The notes beneath the pieces were generated by a model. The model saw nothing but the letters and a program-made list of their open reading frames with translations. It ran no database searches and was not told the origin of the DNA. A stretch of DNA of 23,752 bases from CAYYNP01 sp964472545 (lineage in GTDB: Bacteria > Planctomycetota > Planctomycetia > Pirellulales > Thermoguttaceae). The stretch is taken from assembly GCA_964472545.1 (NCBI GenBank), contig CAYYNP010000148.1, positions 1-23,752 of the forward strand. The letters run 5' to 3'. This document shows, in pieces, positions 1-7,205 of the stretch (the first letter of the stretch is position 1; every line of letters begins with the position of its first letter). Both the position numbers and the translations under genes were made by a program.

Positions 1-20
1 CCCAACTGAGCTACACCCCC
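1..20 (-). tRNA. tRNA, 5' end only (probably tRNA-Ala), truncated by window edge
   Basis: Read on the minus strand, bases 20 to 1 give GGGGGTGTAGCTCAGTTGGG. This has the standard bacterial tRNA start: a 7-base acceptor strand (GGGGGTG), the TA linker, the D-stem GCTC and the AGTTGGG D-loop. The acceptor strand resembles common bacterial tRNA-Ala genes, but the anticodon lies outside the window, so the identity is inferred. A near-consensus promoter lies about 50 bases upstream on the same strand. Confidence 0.8.
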
Positions 21-70
21 AAACTCCGGCGCCTCCGGGCGAGATCGGTCCGACGGAGGCGAGACTCTCG

Positions 71-98
71 ATTCTACGACCTGATGGGGGATTGTCAA
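71..98 (-). promoter_or_regulatory. sigma70-type promoter for the tRNA
   Basis: On the minus strand a consensus -35 TTGACA (98 to 93) is followed after 16 bases by TAGAAT (76 to 71). The predicted transcript starts near base 64, giving a leader of about 44 bases before the tRNA 5' end at base 20. The strong -35 box and the location directly upstream of a stable RNA gene make this the best promoter at this end of the window. Confidence 0.7.
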
Positions 99-147
99 AG
101 GGGGCTCGTGGCGGGGGTGTCTCTCAACCCGAAGTGGCGATAACGCA

Positions 148-1665
148 TCACTCCCACTTCACGCAGTTGCGGTAGGCGGCCTGCTGCTGCTGGGGGCCCA
201 GGCTATCGGTGACCGCCCGCCAGCGGTCGGCCGCCTCGGCCAGCGCTTCGCCGGGCGTGAGTTCGCCGAGCACGGCCTTGCGAACGGCTTCATCGAGGGC
301 CGCCAGGTACTTCTCGCGGCCGGGAATGCGCAAGGCAAACAGCCACACCGGACGCATTAGGGCCTGCTTGGTGACCTTGGCGTACTCGGTGGCGGCCGAC
401 TCCGAGAGCGGGCCTTCGACCCAGGGCTGTGGGGAGTCGACGTGTGCGCGGCGGAAGAGCGTCGTCGCCGGACTCGGGCCAGACACTTGCGGACCGTGCT
501 TCTCGCCCGAGAGCCAGAATAGCAACCGGAACGCTCCCTCGCCATGTTCCGACTCGGCCGACACGACGCCGAGCCGTCCGGCAACGCCCAGCAGTGTCAC
601 GCGGGGGTCTTCATCGTCGGCACGGCGTTGCGGCTGCGGATTGCCGCGGCTATAGATCTCGGCCGAGCCGGGCAACTCGACGAAATCTACGGGGATGCCC
701 GGGTCGGCCTCCGGCGGTTGGCCGTCTTTCGCGGCCGTGGGCCAACAGAGCGCCAGGCCGCAGCGTCCCTGCCAGAAGGCGGCTCGGGCGCCGGCCGGGT
801 CGTACGAGAGCGCCCCGGCGGGCTGAAGTGGATCGGCCGGGTTGAGCTTGGCCGCGGCCACGAGTTCCTCCAACGCGCGAACGAACGGCGGCTGGGCGAT
901 CAACGGCTCCATTGAGTCCATTTGAAACAGCGTGGCGTAGTCGTCGCGATGCTTGGCGTACGCGGCGGCGCGGGCCAGCAGCACGAGCCCGCCGAAGGGC
1001 GGCCCCAACGGTTCGACCGTGCCACACCACGCGTCGCGGTCGATCTGCTCGGCCGAAGCGAGGTTGCCGAGATCGCCGAGCAACTCGGCCAATTCCTGAT
1101 ACTCCGTCCAAGTTTCCGGCGGGCGGCGGCCGAGTTGTTGCAGCAGATCCACCCGATAGTAGCAGGTGAGCACGGGCGAGCCGAATGGCACGGCGTAGAG
1201 TTTCTGCCCCCAAACGGCCTCGCGCACTCGCAACAGGTCGAAGACCCCCGCCCAGGCGTCGGCCGCGGCCGCCTGTTTGCCGTCGGTGTCGATCTGTTGG
1301 ATCAGCCGGCCGTCTTGGAGGATCCGATCCGGCAGCAATTTGTCGGGCACGGGGGCGATCAACTCACGTTCGGCCAGCGTGGCCAGCATGTGTGATGCGC
1401 AGATGATCGCATCGGCGGCGCGGAGGTCGTCGTCGGTGAGATCCTCGCCGGCGATCGGGCGGACCTGCAACTCGGACTGCGTCAACTCGTTCCATTCCCC
1501 GGCAAGTTGGGCGGCGGCGGCCGCCATCGCGGGGTCGTCGACGACCAGCAATTGCAGCTCGACCCCGGCCAGCGAGTCGTCTTCCCCGTTGCCGGAATCC
1601 TCGCCGCCTCCGCCGCACCCGGCGATCAACAGGATCAGGCCGGCGAACGTCCGTCGCGATTTCAT
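148..1665 (-). CDS. Lipoprotein, ABC-transporter-type extracellular solute-binding protein
   Basis: This encodes a 505-residue protein with a lipoprotein signal: MKSRR, a hydrophobic core, then the lipobox LIAGC with Cys17 as the lipidated residue, followed by a Gly/Asp/Glu-rich tether. The body looks like a family 1 (sugar-type) solute-binding protein, with an N-terminal alpha/beta lobe, a tract near the middle like KLYAVPFGSPVLTCYYRVDL, and a late tract like RVTLLGVAGRLGVVSAES. The ATG at 1665 is chosen over an in-frame start 57 bases upstream because a GGGAGGA Shine-Dalgarno (1672-1678) sits 6 bases before it and the signal peptide begins there. It would bind a solute outside the inner membrane. 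No permease or ATPase gene lies next to it, so the ligand and partner are unknown. The class is fairly certain and the substrate cannot be told. Confidence 0.8.
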   Translation of the reverse strand: MKSRRTFAGLILLIAGCGGGGEDSGNGEDDSLAGVELQLLVVDDPAMAAAAAQLAGEWNELTQSELQVRPIAGEDLTDDDLRAADAIICASHMLATLAERELIAPVPDKLLPDRILQDGRLIQQIDTDGKQAAAADAWAGVFDLLRVREAVWGQKLYAVPFGSPVLTCYYRVDLLQQLGRRPPETWTEYQELAELLGDLGNLASAEQIDRDAWCGTVEPLGPPFGGLVLLARAAAYAKHRDDYATLFQMDSMEPLIAQPPFVRALEELVAAAKLNPADPLQPAGALSYDPAGARAAFWQGRCGLALCWPTAAKDGQPPEADPGIPVDFVELPGSAEIYSRGNPQPQRRADDEDPRVTLLGVAGRLGVVSAESEHGEGAFRLLFWLSGEKHGPQVSGPSPATTLFRRAHVDSPQPWVEGPLSESAATEYAKVTKQALMRPVWLFALRIPGREKYLAALDEAVRKAVLGELTPGEALAEAADRWRAVTDSLGPQQQQAAYRNCVKWE

Positions 1666-2035
1666 GCCGAATCCTCCCTCGGAGGCCACGTCATTTCCCT
1701 CGCCTATCGCAGCCCGCCCCATACGGCCGAGCCACTTCAGTCATGATACGCGTTTCGGGCATGCTGCGGCAGGGCCACCCGCAGGTTCCCAAGGTGCGCT
1801 TGTGCCGAAGGCGCGTCCTGGCGGCGATGCGGTCGAGGTGAATCGCGTTTCGCGGTCTCGGTTCGTGCGGTATAGTGGATAAGGTAGAAAATGCAGCGAC
1901 ACCCCCAATACGGACTGGGTTGTCACCGCCGCGTCAAGCCGCCCGTACGCGCGACCGCGGGCAGATGGCCGGCCCCACGTCCCACCGCACCGCGATTGCC
2001 GTAGCCCTCCCACGTGCCTTCCCCCTGTGCTGTCC
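1666..2035. other. Divergent intergenic region
   Basis: This gap separates the start of the minus-strand lipoprotein gene from the start of the plus-strand membrane-protein gene, so promoters for both should lie here. On the plus strand a weak pair, TTTCGC (1848-1853) and TATAGT (1871-1876) with 17 bases between, is the best candidate for the rightward genes. On the minus strand only the Shine-Dalgarno of the lipoprotein gene (1672-1678) is clear. I see no hairpin, repeat or convincing small gene. Confidence 0.4.
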
Positions 2036-3787
2036 ATGTCCTGCGAAACCCCGCCGGCCAGTGAATCACTCGATCCGGCCGCCCAGCCGATCTCGTGGCG
2101 TCGGGCGGCGGGCGAGGCGCTGTTGGTGTTCGCCGTCTTCTTCGTCCACGGGGCCGCTCCGGTGCCGGAGGTGAACGAGCCGTACTACCTGGGCAAGGCG
2201 GTCCATTTCTGGAATCCGGATTGGGCCCCGGGAGACGTCTTTCTCGACTCGGCCGACTCGCACCTGGTCTTCTGCCTCACGGTCGGTTGGCCGGCACGCT
2301 TTGTCGCGGCGGAATCGATCGTCGACCTCCTGCCGGTATTGGCCTGGTGCGGGCGGGTGCTGACGTGGGGACTGCTGGCTTGGGCCTGGTGGCGGATGAG
2401 TTGGGCCATCGTGCCGCGGCATTGGTTCTCGATCATCACGGCGGCCCTGTTCGTCTGCCTCAGCGAGCGTTTCCACATGGCCGGCGAGTGGGTCGTGGGC
2501 GGAGTGGAGGCCAAGGGATTCGCCTACGTGTTGGTGTTTCTGGGCATCGAAGCGATCGTACGGGACCGCTGGAACAGGGCTTGGCTGCTGTTCGGGGCGG
2601 CGTCGGCGTTCCACGTGTTGGTGGGCGGATGGTCGGTCGTGGCGGCGGGCGTTGCGTGGCTGATCTTGACCGCCGCACGCTGTAGGCCGCGATTCGCCTG
2701 GTGGGCACTGGCGGCCGGATTCCTGCTTTCGCTGCCGGGGCTGATCCCGGCGCTGGTGCTCAATCGCGGCGTCGACGCGGCGACGGTCGCCCTGGCAAAC
2801 GAGATCTACGTCTTCGGCCGATTGCCGCATCACCTGGCGCCCTGGATGATGCACCCGGCGTTTCTCTGGCGGCTGCTCGCACTGGCGTTAGTTTGGGGCG
2901 TTCTGTGGTGGATTCTGTGGCGGGCGTTGCCAACGGCCCGGCGGACCCACCGATTGCAAGCGTTCGCGGCCGGTACGGTGGCGATTGCGCTGATCGGCGG
3001 ACTGATTACCGCGTGTTTCTGGCCGTTTCCCAAGGCATCGTCTACGCTGGCCGCCGCGCTACGGTATTATTGGTTTCGGCTTTCCGACGTTGGCGTGCCG
3101 CTGGGCGTCACGTTCGCCGCGGCCGCGCTGGCGGCGTGGCAACTATCGGTTCGTCCGGCCGTGGGCAAGGGTATCTTGGTCGTGGCGATCGGGTTCGGCA
3201 GCGTTAACCTCATGATTCACGCGATGCAGCGCGGCTCGCGGACGATCCCCCCGGCGGAGCGCCAAATGGTCGACATCGTGGCCCAAAACCGGGCGCTGTT
3301 TCACCCGCATCTGGCGCCGGAGATTCGTCGGCAGTTGTACGCCGGCTGGCGTCAGGCGTGCGGCCGGATCGTTCGTTCGGACGAGATTCCGCAGGACGCC
3401 CGATTCATCACGCCGCGTCTGGCCCACACCTTCAAATGGCACACTGGCCGCAGCGAAGTCGTCAACTGGAAGGAGATCCCCCAGGATTCCGAGGCAATCG
3501 TCGCTTGGTGGGAGCGAATGTACCGAATCCACGGCACCGGCGAAACGGACAGGCCTTGGCATGATTCGCTAACTGAGTTAGGAACGCAGCGCGCCGCCGG
3601 GGCCCAACCGACGACGCCTGAGAAACTGGTGGTTGCGATTTCCCGGTGGCTGCGCGCGGTCGCCGAAACGTACGAAGCCGACTATGCGATCATGCTGGTG
3701 ACCGACCCCTTGCTCGATTTCCCGGTCGTCCATAAGCACGATGGAGATGTGTACGTGATTTACCGCGTACGCGGCGCTTCGCCATGA
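2036..3787 (+). CDS. Polytopic membrane protein, DUF6798-like
   Basis: This encodes a 583-residue protein. A short polar N-terminus is followed by about ten hydrophobic segments up to roughly residue 395, then a soluble C-terminal domain of about 185 residues. The first loop has a conserved-looking EVNEPYYLGKAVHFWNPDW stretch, followed by VFLDSADSH. The tail has FITPRLAHTFKWHTGRSEVV. Both patterns recall a planctomycete family I know as DUF6798; that naming is from memory. The acidic first loop after the first helix resembles GT-C glycosyltransferase-type membrane proteins, but I see no feature that proves a transferase role. ATG 2036 is preferred to an in-frame GTG at 2027; neither has a Shine-Dalgarno. 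The stop overlaps the next gene's start (ATGA), so the two are probably translated together. Confidence 0.7.
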   Translation: MSCETPPASESLDPAAQPISWRRAAGEALLVFAVFFVHGAAPVPEVNEPYYLGKAVHFWNPDWAPGDVFLDSADSHLVFCLTVGWPARFVAAESIVDLLPVLAWCGRVLTWGLLAWAWWRMSWAIVPRHWFSIITAALFVCLSERFHMAGEWVVGGVEAKGFAYVLVFLGIEAIVRDRWNRAWLLFGAASAFHVLVGGWSVVAAGVAWLILTAARCRPRFAWWALAAGFLLSLPGLIPALVLNRGVDAATVALANEIYVFGRLPHHLAPWMMHPAFLWRLLALALVWGVLWWILWRALPTARRTHRLQAFAAGTVAIALIGGLITACFWPFPKASSTLAAALRYYWFRLSDVGVPLGVTFAAAALAAWQLSVRPAVGKGILVVAIGFGSVNLMIHAMQRGSRTIPPAERQMVDIVAQNRALFHPHLAPEIRRQLYAGWRQACGRIVRSDEIPQDARFITPRLAHTFKWHTGRSEVVNWKEIPQDSEAIVAWWERMYRIHGTGETDRPWHDSLTELGTQRAAGAQPTTPEKLVVAISRWLRAVAETYEADYAIMLVTDPLLDFPVVHKHDGDVYVIYRVRGASP

Positions 3788-4404
3788 CCGACTCGCTTCC
3801 CGATCTGCTGACCCAACGGCTTTCCGGCGAGTTGCCCCGCCCGCCGGAAGATTGGGCGTATGGAGCCCGGCCGCCGCTCTGGTCGCACTACGACCCGCCG
3901 CCGGATGCGCGGCCGGCAGCCGTGTTGGTGTTGTTGTATCCGGTCGAGGGTTGCTGGCACGTGCCGCTGACGTTGCGGGCGGCCGACCTGGCCTGTCACG
4001 CCGGCCAGATCAGCCTGCCCGGCGGTGCGGTCGAGCCGGGCGAAACCGGCCGCCAGGCGGCGATCCGAGAGTTTCACGAAGAACTGGGGGCCGAAGGATG
4101 TGACCTGCAAATGCTGGGGCGGCTCACGCCACTTTACGTGCGGGCGAGCAACTTCCGCGTCGTGCCGTGGGTGGCCGCGGCGGCCGAACGCCCTCACTGG
4201 AAGCCCTGCCCATGCGAAGTGGCCCAACTGCTCGAGGTCCCGCTGTCCCATCTTTGCGACGAGGCCAATCTGGACAACCACCCGAGGGAATACCGCGGCC
4301 AACCGTACACCGCCGGCCACATCACCTGGCAGTCGCACCGCATTTGGGGGGCGACTTGCATGATCCTGGGCGAGTTGGTGACGCTGTTGGGGGCGGCTGT
4401 CTAG
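3784..4404 (+). CDS. Nudix hydrolase, CoA pyrophosphatase-like (NudL type)
   Basis: This encodes a 206-residue protein with a complete Nudix box at residues 81-103: Gly81, Glu87, Arg95-Glu96, Glu99-Glu100 and Gly102. That set is expected to bind Mg2+ and cleave a nucleoside diphosphate linked to another group. Directly before it is the CoA-type extension LTLRAADLACHAGQISLPGG (residues 62-81), resembling the LLTxR...HxGQ...PGG signature of the CoA/acetyl-CoA diphosphatase subfamily. Later stretches YVRASNFRVVPWV and IWGATCMILGEL also fit that group. CoA or an acyl-CoA is therefore the likeliest substrate, though this is family inference. Length is typical. The ATG overlaps the upstream stop codon by 4 bases, implying translational coupling. 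It is probably cytoplasmic, as no signal peptide is seen. Confidence 0.88.
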   Translation: MTDSLPDLLTQRLSGELPRPPEDWAYGARPPLWSHYDPPPDARPAAVLVLLYPVEGCWHVPLTLRAADLACHAGQISLPGGAVEPGETGRQAAIREFHEELGAEGCDLQMLGRLTPLYVRASNFRVVPWVAAAAERPHWKPCPCEVAQLLEVPLSHLCDEANLDNHPREYRGQPYTAGHITWQSHRIWGATCMILGELVTLLGAAV

Positions 4405-4612
4405 TGCTTTGTCTACATTCGAAAGTGGAGCGAGCATCTTGCTTGCCGTTTGGTATCTAACGTCATACGCAAGCTGGAAGCTTACGCCACAGAAACGCGT
4501 GGCACATATTTCTGTAGCGGTCCGCCTATGGCCGCTCGGCGTCGGCGTCTACAATCGTGGGCTGTCCTTTAGCCGAATCCGCCCCCACCCCCTAAGAAAC
4601 GCCCGAGTTGCC
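4405..4612. repeat. Intergenic stretch with palindromic repeat fragments
   Basis: This 208-base gap is less GC-rich than the genes beside it. It contains an imperfect inverted repeat with 11-base arms at 4485-4495 and 4509-4519 (one mismatch, 13-base loop) and short self-complementary runs such as GCAAGCTGGAAGCTT (about 4470-4484). These look like remnants of small dispersed palindromic elements. No convincing promoter boxes for the following gene were found, although TACAAT at 4550-4555 could act as a -10 without a clear -35. Confidence 0.45.
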
Positions 4613-5275
4613 ATGCCCTCAGTACGTGCCGTTGTTTTCGATATGGACGGTTTGATGTTCAACACCGAGGAGGTATACACCCTGGTGGGTACGGAACTCT
4701 TGGGTCGTCGGGGGCATAAGTATACCGACGAACTCAAAGACGCCATCATGGGCCTGCGGCCACAGGCCACGTTCGAGACGATGATCCGCTGGTGTGGCCT
4801 CGACGACGCCTGGGACACGATGGCGGTCGAGTCGAACCAGATCTTCCTCAGCCTGCTCGATGAGCACCTGGCCGCATTGCCGGGGCTGTTCGAGTTGCTC
4901 GATGCGCTGGAGGCGGCCGGAATTCCCAAGGCGATCGCCACCAGCAGCGCCCGGGCGCTGACCGTGGCGTGTCTGTCGCCGTTCGAGCTGGAGGATCGAT
5001 TCCAATTCGTGCTGACCTCCGAAGACGTCACCCGCGGCAAGCCCGATCCGCAGATCTATCTGACGGCCGCCGGGCGCTTCGGGCTGCCGGCCGAGCAGAC
5101 GTTGGTGCTCGAAGACAGCGAGAACGGATGCCGGGCAGGTGCCGCGGCGGGGGCATTCGTGGTGGCCGTGCCGGGCGAACACTGCCGCGGACACGACTTC
5201 AGCCCCGCCTCGCTGGTAGCGGAGAGCCTGGCCGACGGGCGGCTGTATCGGGCGCTGGGGATCGACGGGGTTTAG
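4613..5275 (+). CDS. HAD-superfamily phosphatase, beta-phosphoglucomutase-like
   Basis: This encodes a 220-residue protein with all four HAD motifs. Motif I is FDMDGLMFNTEE, with nucleophile Asp10 and acid/base Asp12. Motif II is IATSSAR around Thr110/Ser111. Motif III is the Lys in RGKPDPQIY (Lys143). Motif IV is LVLEDSENG (Glu167, Asp168). A helical cap lies between motifs I and II. This fits subfamily IA enzymes such as beta-phosphoglucomutase, phosphoglycolate phosphatase and related sugar-phosphate phosphatases. The reading frame is open for 68 more codons upstream, but that part is non-coding in character and begins inside repeat-rich DNA, so the ATG at 4613 just before motif I is used. 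No Shine-Dalgarno is evident. It appears to be a stand-alone gene. The precise substrate cannot be read from the sequence. Confidence 0.87.
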   Translation: MPSVRAVVFDMDGLMFNTEEVYTLVGTELLGRRGHKYTDELKDAIMGLRPQATFETMIRWCGLDDAWDTMAVESNQIFLSLLDEHLAALPGLFELLDALEAAGIPKAIATSSARALTVACLSPFELEDRFQFVLTSEDVTRGKPDPQIYLTAAGRFGLPAEQTLVLEDSENGCRAGAAAGAFVVAVPGEHCRGHDFSPASLVAESLADGRLYRALGIDGV

Positions 5276-5318
5276 CGGAGCGCGAAGAGAAGCAGTTGTG
5301 TCTTTGCTGGCAGTGCTA

Positions 5319-5345
5319 GCACGTGGCAGTTTCGACTGCCCGTGC
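5319..5345. repeat. Bulged hairpin
   Basis: GCACG and GGCAG (5319-5329, with one unpaired T) pair with CTGCC and CGTGC (5336-5345) across a 6-base loop. No T-run follows, so a simple Rho-independent terminator is unlikely. It lies 44 bases after the HAD gene stop and next to the larger inverted repeat. Confidence 0.6.
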
Positions 5346-5360
5346 GTTCCACGTCACGAA

Positions 5361-5456
5361 CTAGCCGTGGGCGGAAGCCCCCGGAAGGTCGGCGCCAGAA
5401 GACAGGTCCGCATCGACGAGACGACCAACCCCCCGGGGGCTTCCGCCCACGGCTAG
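5361..5456. repeat. Perfect 24-bp inverted repeat with 48-base spacer
   Basis: The left arm (5361-5384, starting CTAGCCGTGGGCGGAAGC) is the exact reverse complement of the right arm (5433-5456). The 48-base spacer encodes nothing recognisable. The size and symmetry resemble paired REP-like elements or a miniature inverted-repeat element. It lacks any protein gene, so it would need an enzyme supplied elsewhere to move. Confidence 0.8.
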
Positions 5457-5464
5457 GCGCACGC

Positions 5465-5481
5465 GGTGCGTTCCACGCACC
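5465..5481. repeat. Short perfect hairpin
   Basis: GGTGCGT (5465-5471) pairs with ACGCACC (5475-5481) across a 3-base loop. Similar GGTGCGT...ACGCACC palindromes occur as dispersed repeats in many bacteria (from memory). It ends about 110 bases before the cytidylyltransferase start. Confidence 0.55.
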
Positions 5482-5594
5482 CTACGAGCACTTCCCCTTG
5501 ACCGTCTCGCTGGCGAAGTGCTACACTGGCTGGTGTCGCGTTGGGCAGGCGTGGCGTTCCCACTGGCCGACGGATTGGTTTGAGGGTGAGCATC

Positions 5595-6344
5595 ATGTTG
5601 AAGACCTTGGGGATAATTCAAGCCTGTTTTCCATCGCCGCGATTCCGCGGTCTGGCCAACCGGCGGCTGGGCGGCCATTCGTTGTTGAGTTGGGTGGTTC
5701 GCCGAGTGACCGAATGCCAACAACTCGGCGGCGTGATCGTGTTGGCTGCCGAAGAGGAGAACGACCCGTTCGTCACCGACCTGGTGCCGGCCGACGTGCC
5801 GGTCTTCGTCGGCAAGGGGGCCGATCCGCTCAGCCGGTTCGCCCAGGCGCTGGACGAATACCCGGCCCGCTCGGTGGTCCGCATGCGCGGCGACAACCCG
5901 TACATCGATCCGGTGCTGGTCGACCGCCTGGTGGCCACCGCCGAATCGCAGGCCGACAGCGACTACGTCAGCTACTGCTGCCGCGACGGGCGACCGGCGA
6001 TTCAATCGACGGTGGGCGTCTACGCCGAGTGGATTCGCGCCGGCGCGTTGCGGCGCGCGGTCCGCTCCAGCCGCACGCCGGCCGACCGTGAGGAGGTCAC
6101 CCGTTACGTCTACTCGCACCCGGAGAAGTTCAACGTGCGGCTGATCCCGGTCCCCGCACGAATCGACCGCGACGACGTGCGGCTGACGTTGGATATCGAA
6201 GAAGACTGGGACCATACCGTGGCGATTTTCGAGGCCCTCGGGCCGGACGAGTTGGATTGGCAAAGGATTGCCGAACTGTTGGATCATCAGCCGGCCCTGC
6301 GCCGGCGGATGGCGGATCTCAACCGCGTGCATCGCGCCGGTTGA
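5595..6344 (+). CDS. SpsF/KdsB-like nucleotidyltransferase (putative cytidylyltransferase)
   Basis: This encodes a 249-residue protein of the family that activates acidic or other sugars as CMP derivatives for surface polysaccharides. The supporting stretches are LKTLGIIQACFPSPRFRG at the N-terminus (the nucleotide-binding loop position), VRMRGDNPYIDPVLVDRL near residues 95-113 (family pattern GDxPxIDP), REEVTRYVYSHPEKFN at 165-180 and VRLTLDIEEDWDHT at 195-208. In usual members the N-terminal loop reads like RLPGK; here it is RFRGL, so the expected Lys is absent (see findings). ATG 5595 follows the purine-rich GAGGGTGAG (5582-5590); an in-frame GTG at 5586 is an alternative. It is first in a same-strand cluster with a HAD hydrolase, a glycosyltransferase and a flippase, which supports a role in making an exported glycan. 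The exact sugar is unknown. Confidence 0.75.
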   Translation: MLKTLGIIQACFPSPRFRGLANRRLGGHSLLSWVVRRVTECQQLGGVIVLAAEEENDPFVTDLVPADVPVFVGKGADPLSRFAQALDEYPARSVVRMRGDNPYIDPVLVDRLVATAESQADSDYVSYCCRDGRPAIQSTVGVYAEWIRAGALRRAVRSSRTPADREEVTRYVYSHPEKFNVRLIPVPARIDRDDVRLTLDIEEDWDHTVAIFEALGPDELDWQRIAELLDHQPALRRRMADLNRVHRAG

Positions 6345-6348
6345 TCGG

Positions 6349-6374
6349 GCCGCACGAGCATGCCGCACGAGCAT
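6349..6374 (+). repeat. Tandem direct repeat, 2 x 13 bp
   Basis: GCCGCACGAGCAT is present twice without a gap (6349-6361 and 6362-6374). It lies just after the cytidylyltransferase stop and before the HAD hydrolase start, so it does not change either protein. Slippage during replication is a simple explanation. Confidence 0.8.
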
Positions 6375-6424
6375 TTCGGCCCGCCGCAGCAGCCAACGGG
6401 ACACCGAAAGGATTCGATCGACCG

Positions 6425-7195
6425 ATGGGCACCAGCCACCTGCGCCGCGAGGATTCCGTTGCGTTTCCCGCCGCCGCCACGTCTGCGGAGTCGCTTCCGG
6501 GACCGATTCGCGGCGTACTCTTCGATCTCTGCAACGTGCTCTACGACGACACCGTTTGGCGCCGCTGGCTGTTGCGGATGCTCTCCCGGCTCGGAGTACA
6601 CACCACCTACCGCTGTTTCTTCCGCGTTTGGCAGCGCGACTATCTGGCCGACGTGCATCGTGGGCGGTGTACGTTCTGCGAAGCGTTTGCGGCGTTCTTG
6701 CGTTCGGTGGGGCTCTCGCGCGGCCAGATCGACGAGATCGAGGCCGCCTGCCGGTCGCGGCGCATTCGCTTAGAAGACGAAGCCCGGCTGTTGCCCGGCG
6801 TCCGCACCACGCTGGAAGCCCTGCATGACCGCCGGATCGTGCTTGGGGCGATCGCCAATTCGGAGCGTACGGCCGCCGAGTTGTGGCAACGGCTGGACCG
6901 CTTCGACGTCGCGGCGCTGTTTACGGCGGTCGTCTCGTCGATCGACTTGAAGAAGACGATGCCCGATTCGGCCTGTTACGGCGCGGCGCTCAAGGCGATG
7001 GGCCTGCCGGTCGCCGAAGTGGCGTTCGTCGGTCACGACACGGCCGAATTGGCCGGGGCAGCCGCGGTGGGAATGCCGACGGTGGCCGTGAATCAAGACC
7101 CCGACGCCCGGGCCGACGTCGCCTTGTCGCGTTTCGACGAATTGCCGAAGTTGATCGGTTCCGCACGCCCGGCCGCCGCGGCCATCGCCGGATAG
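6425..7195 (+). CDS. HAD-superfamily hydrolase, YihX-like with altered motif I
   Basis: This encodes a 256-residue protein. Motif I is VLFDLCNVLYDDT: Asp34 is in the nucleophile position, but the residue two further on is Cys36 instead of the usual Asp. This resembles the DLGNV variant of sugar-phosphatase-like HAD proteins such as YihX. Motif II is IANSERT (Ser146), motif III lies around Lys176/Lys177 in DLKKTMPD, and motif IV is FVGHDTAELAGA with Asp205. The cap domain is rich in aromatic and Arg residues. The frame is open upstream into the previous gene, but the ATG at 6425 gives a normal-length HAD protein. Its position between the cytidylyltransferase and the glycosyltransferase suggests that it dephosphorylates an intermediate of the same glycan pathway. 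The stop is directly followed by the next gene's Shine-Dalgarno. Confidence 0.8.
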   Translation: MGTSHLRREDSVAFPAAATSAESLPGPIRGVLFDLCNVLYDDTVWRRWLLRMLSRLGVHTTYRCFFRVWQRDYLADVHRGRCTFCEAFAAFLRSVGLSRGQIDEIEAACRSRRIRLEDEARLLPGVRTTLEALHDRRIVLGAIANSERTAAELWQRLDRFDVAALFTAVVSSIDLKKTMPDSACYGAALKAMGLPVAEVAFVGHDTAELAGAAAVGMPTVAVNQDPDARADVALSRFDELPKLIGSARPAAAAIAG

Positions 7196-7205
7196 GGAGG
7201 TCCCG

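Larger units (their letters stand above)
5276..5594. other. Intergenic region built mainly of palindromic repeats
   Basis: This 319-base gap precedes the polysaccharide cluster. From left to right it holds a bulged hairpin (5319-5345), a perfect 24-base inverted repeat (5361-5384 with 5433-5456) and a small perfect hairpin (5465-5481). GCGTTCCACG occurs at both ends of the large repeat, near 5344 and 5468. The last hundred bases before the ATG at 5595 should carry the promoter of the polysaccharide genes, but I could not identify convincing boxes. Confidence 0.6.

Noticed and set aside
131..160. Hairpin GAAGTGG...CCACTTC across the lipoprotein stop codon as a terminator
   Set aside because: Seven base pairs with a 16-base loop and no T-run on the minus strand; this may be chance.
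4409..4612. Upstream extension of the HAD phosphatase reading frame by 68 codons
   Set aside because: The added residues match no HAD feature and lie in repeat-like, less GC-rich DNA. Motif I begins 8 residues after the ATG at 4613.
5319..5481. CRISPR array
   Set aside because: The repeats are inverted and of different kinds, without regularly spaced direct copies or spacers, and no cas genes are present.
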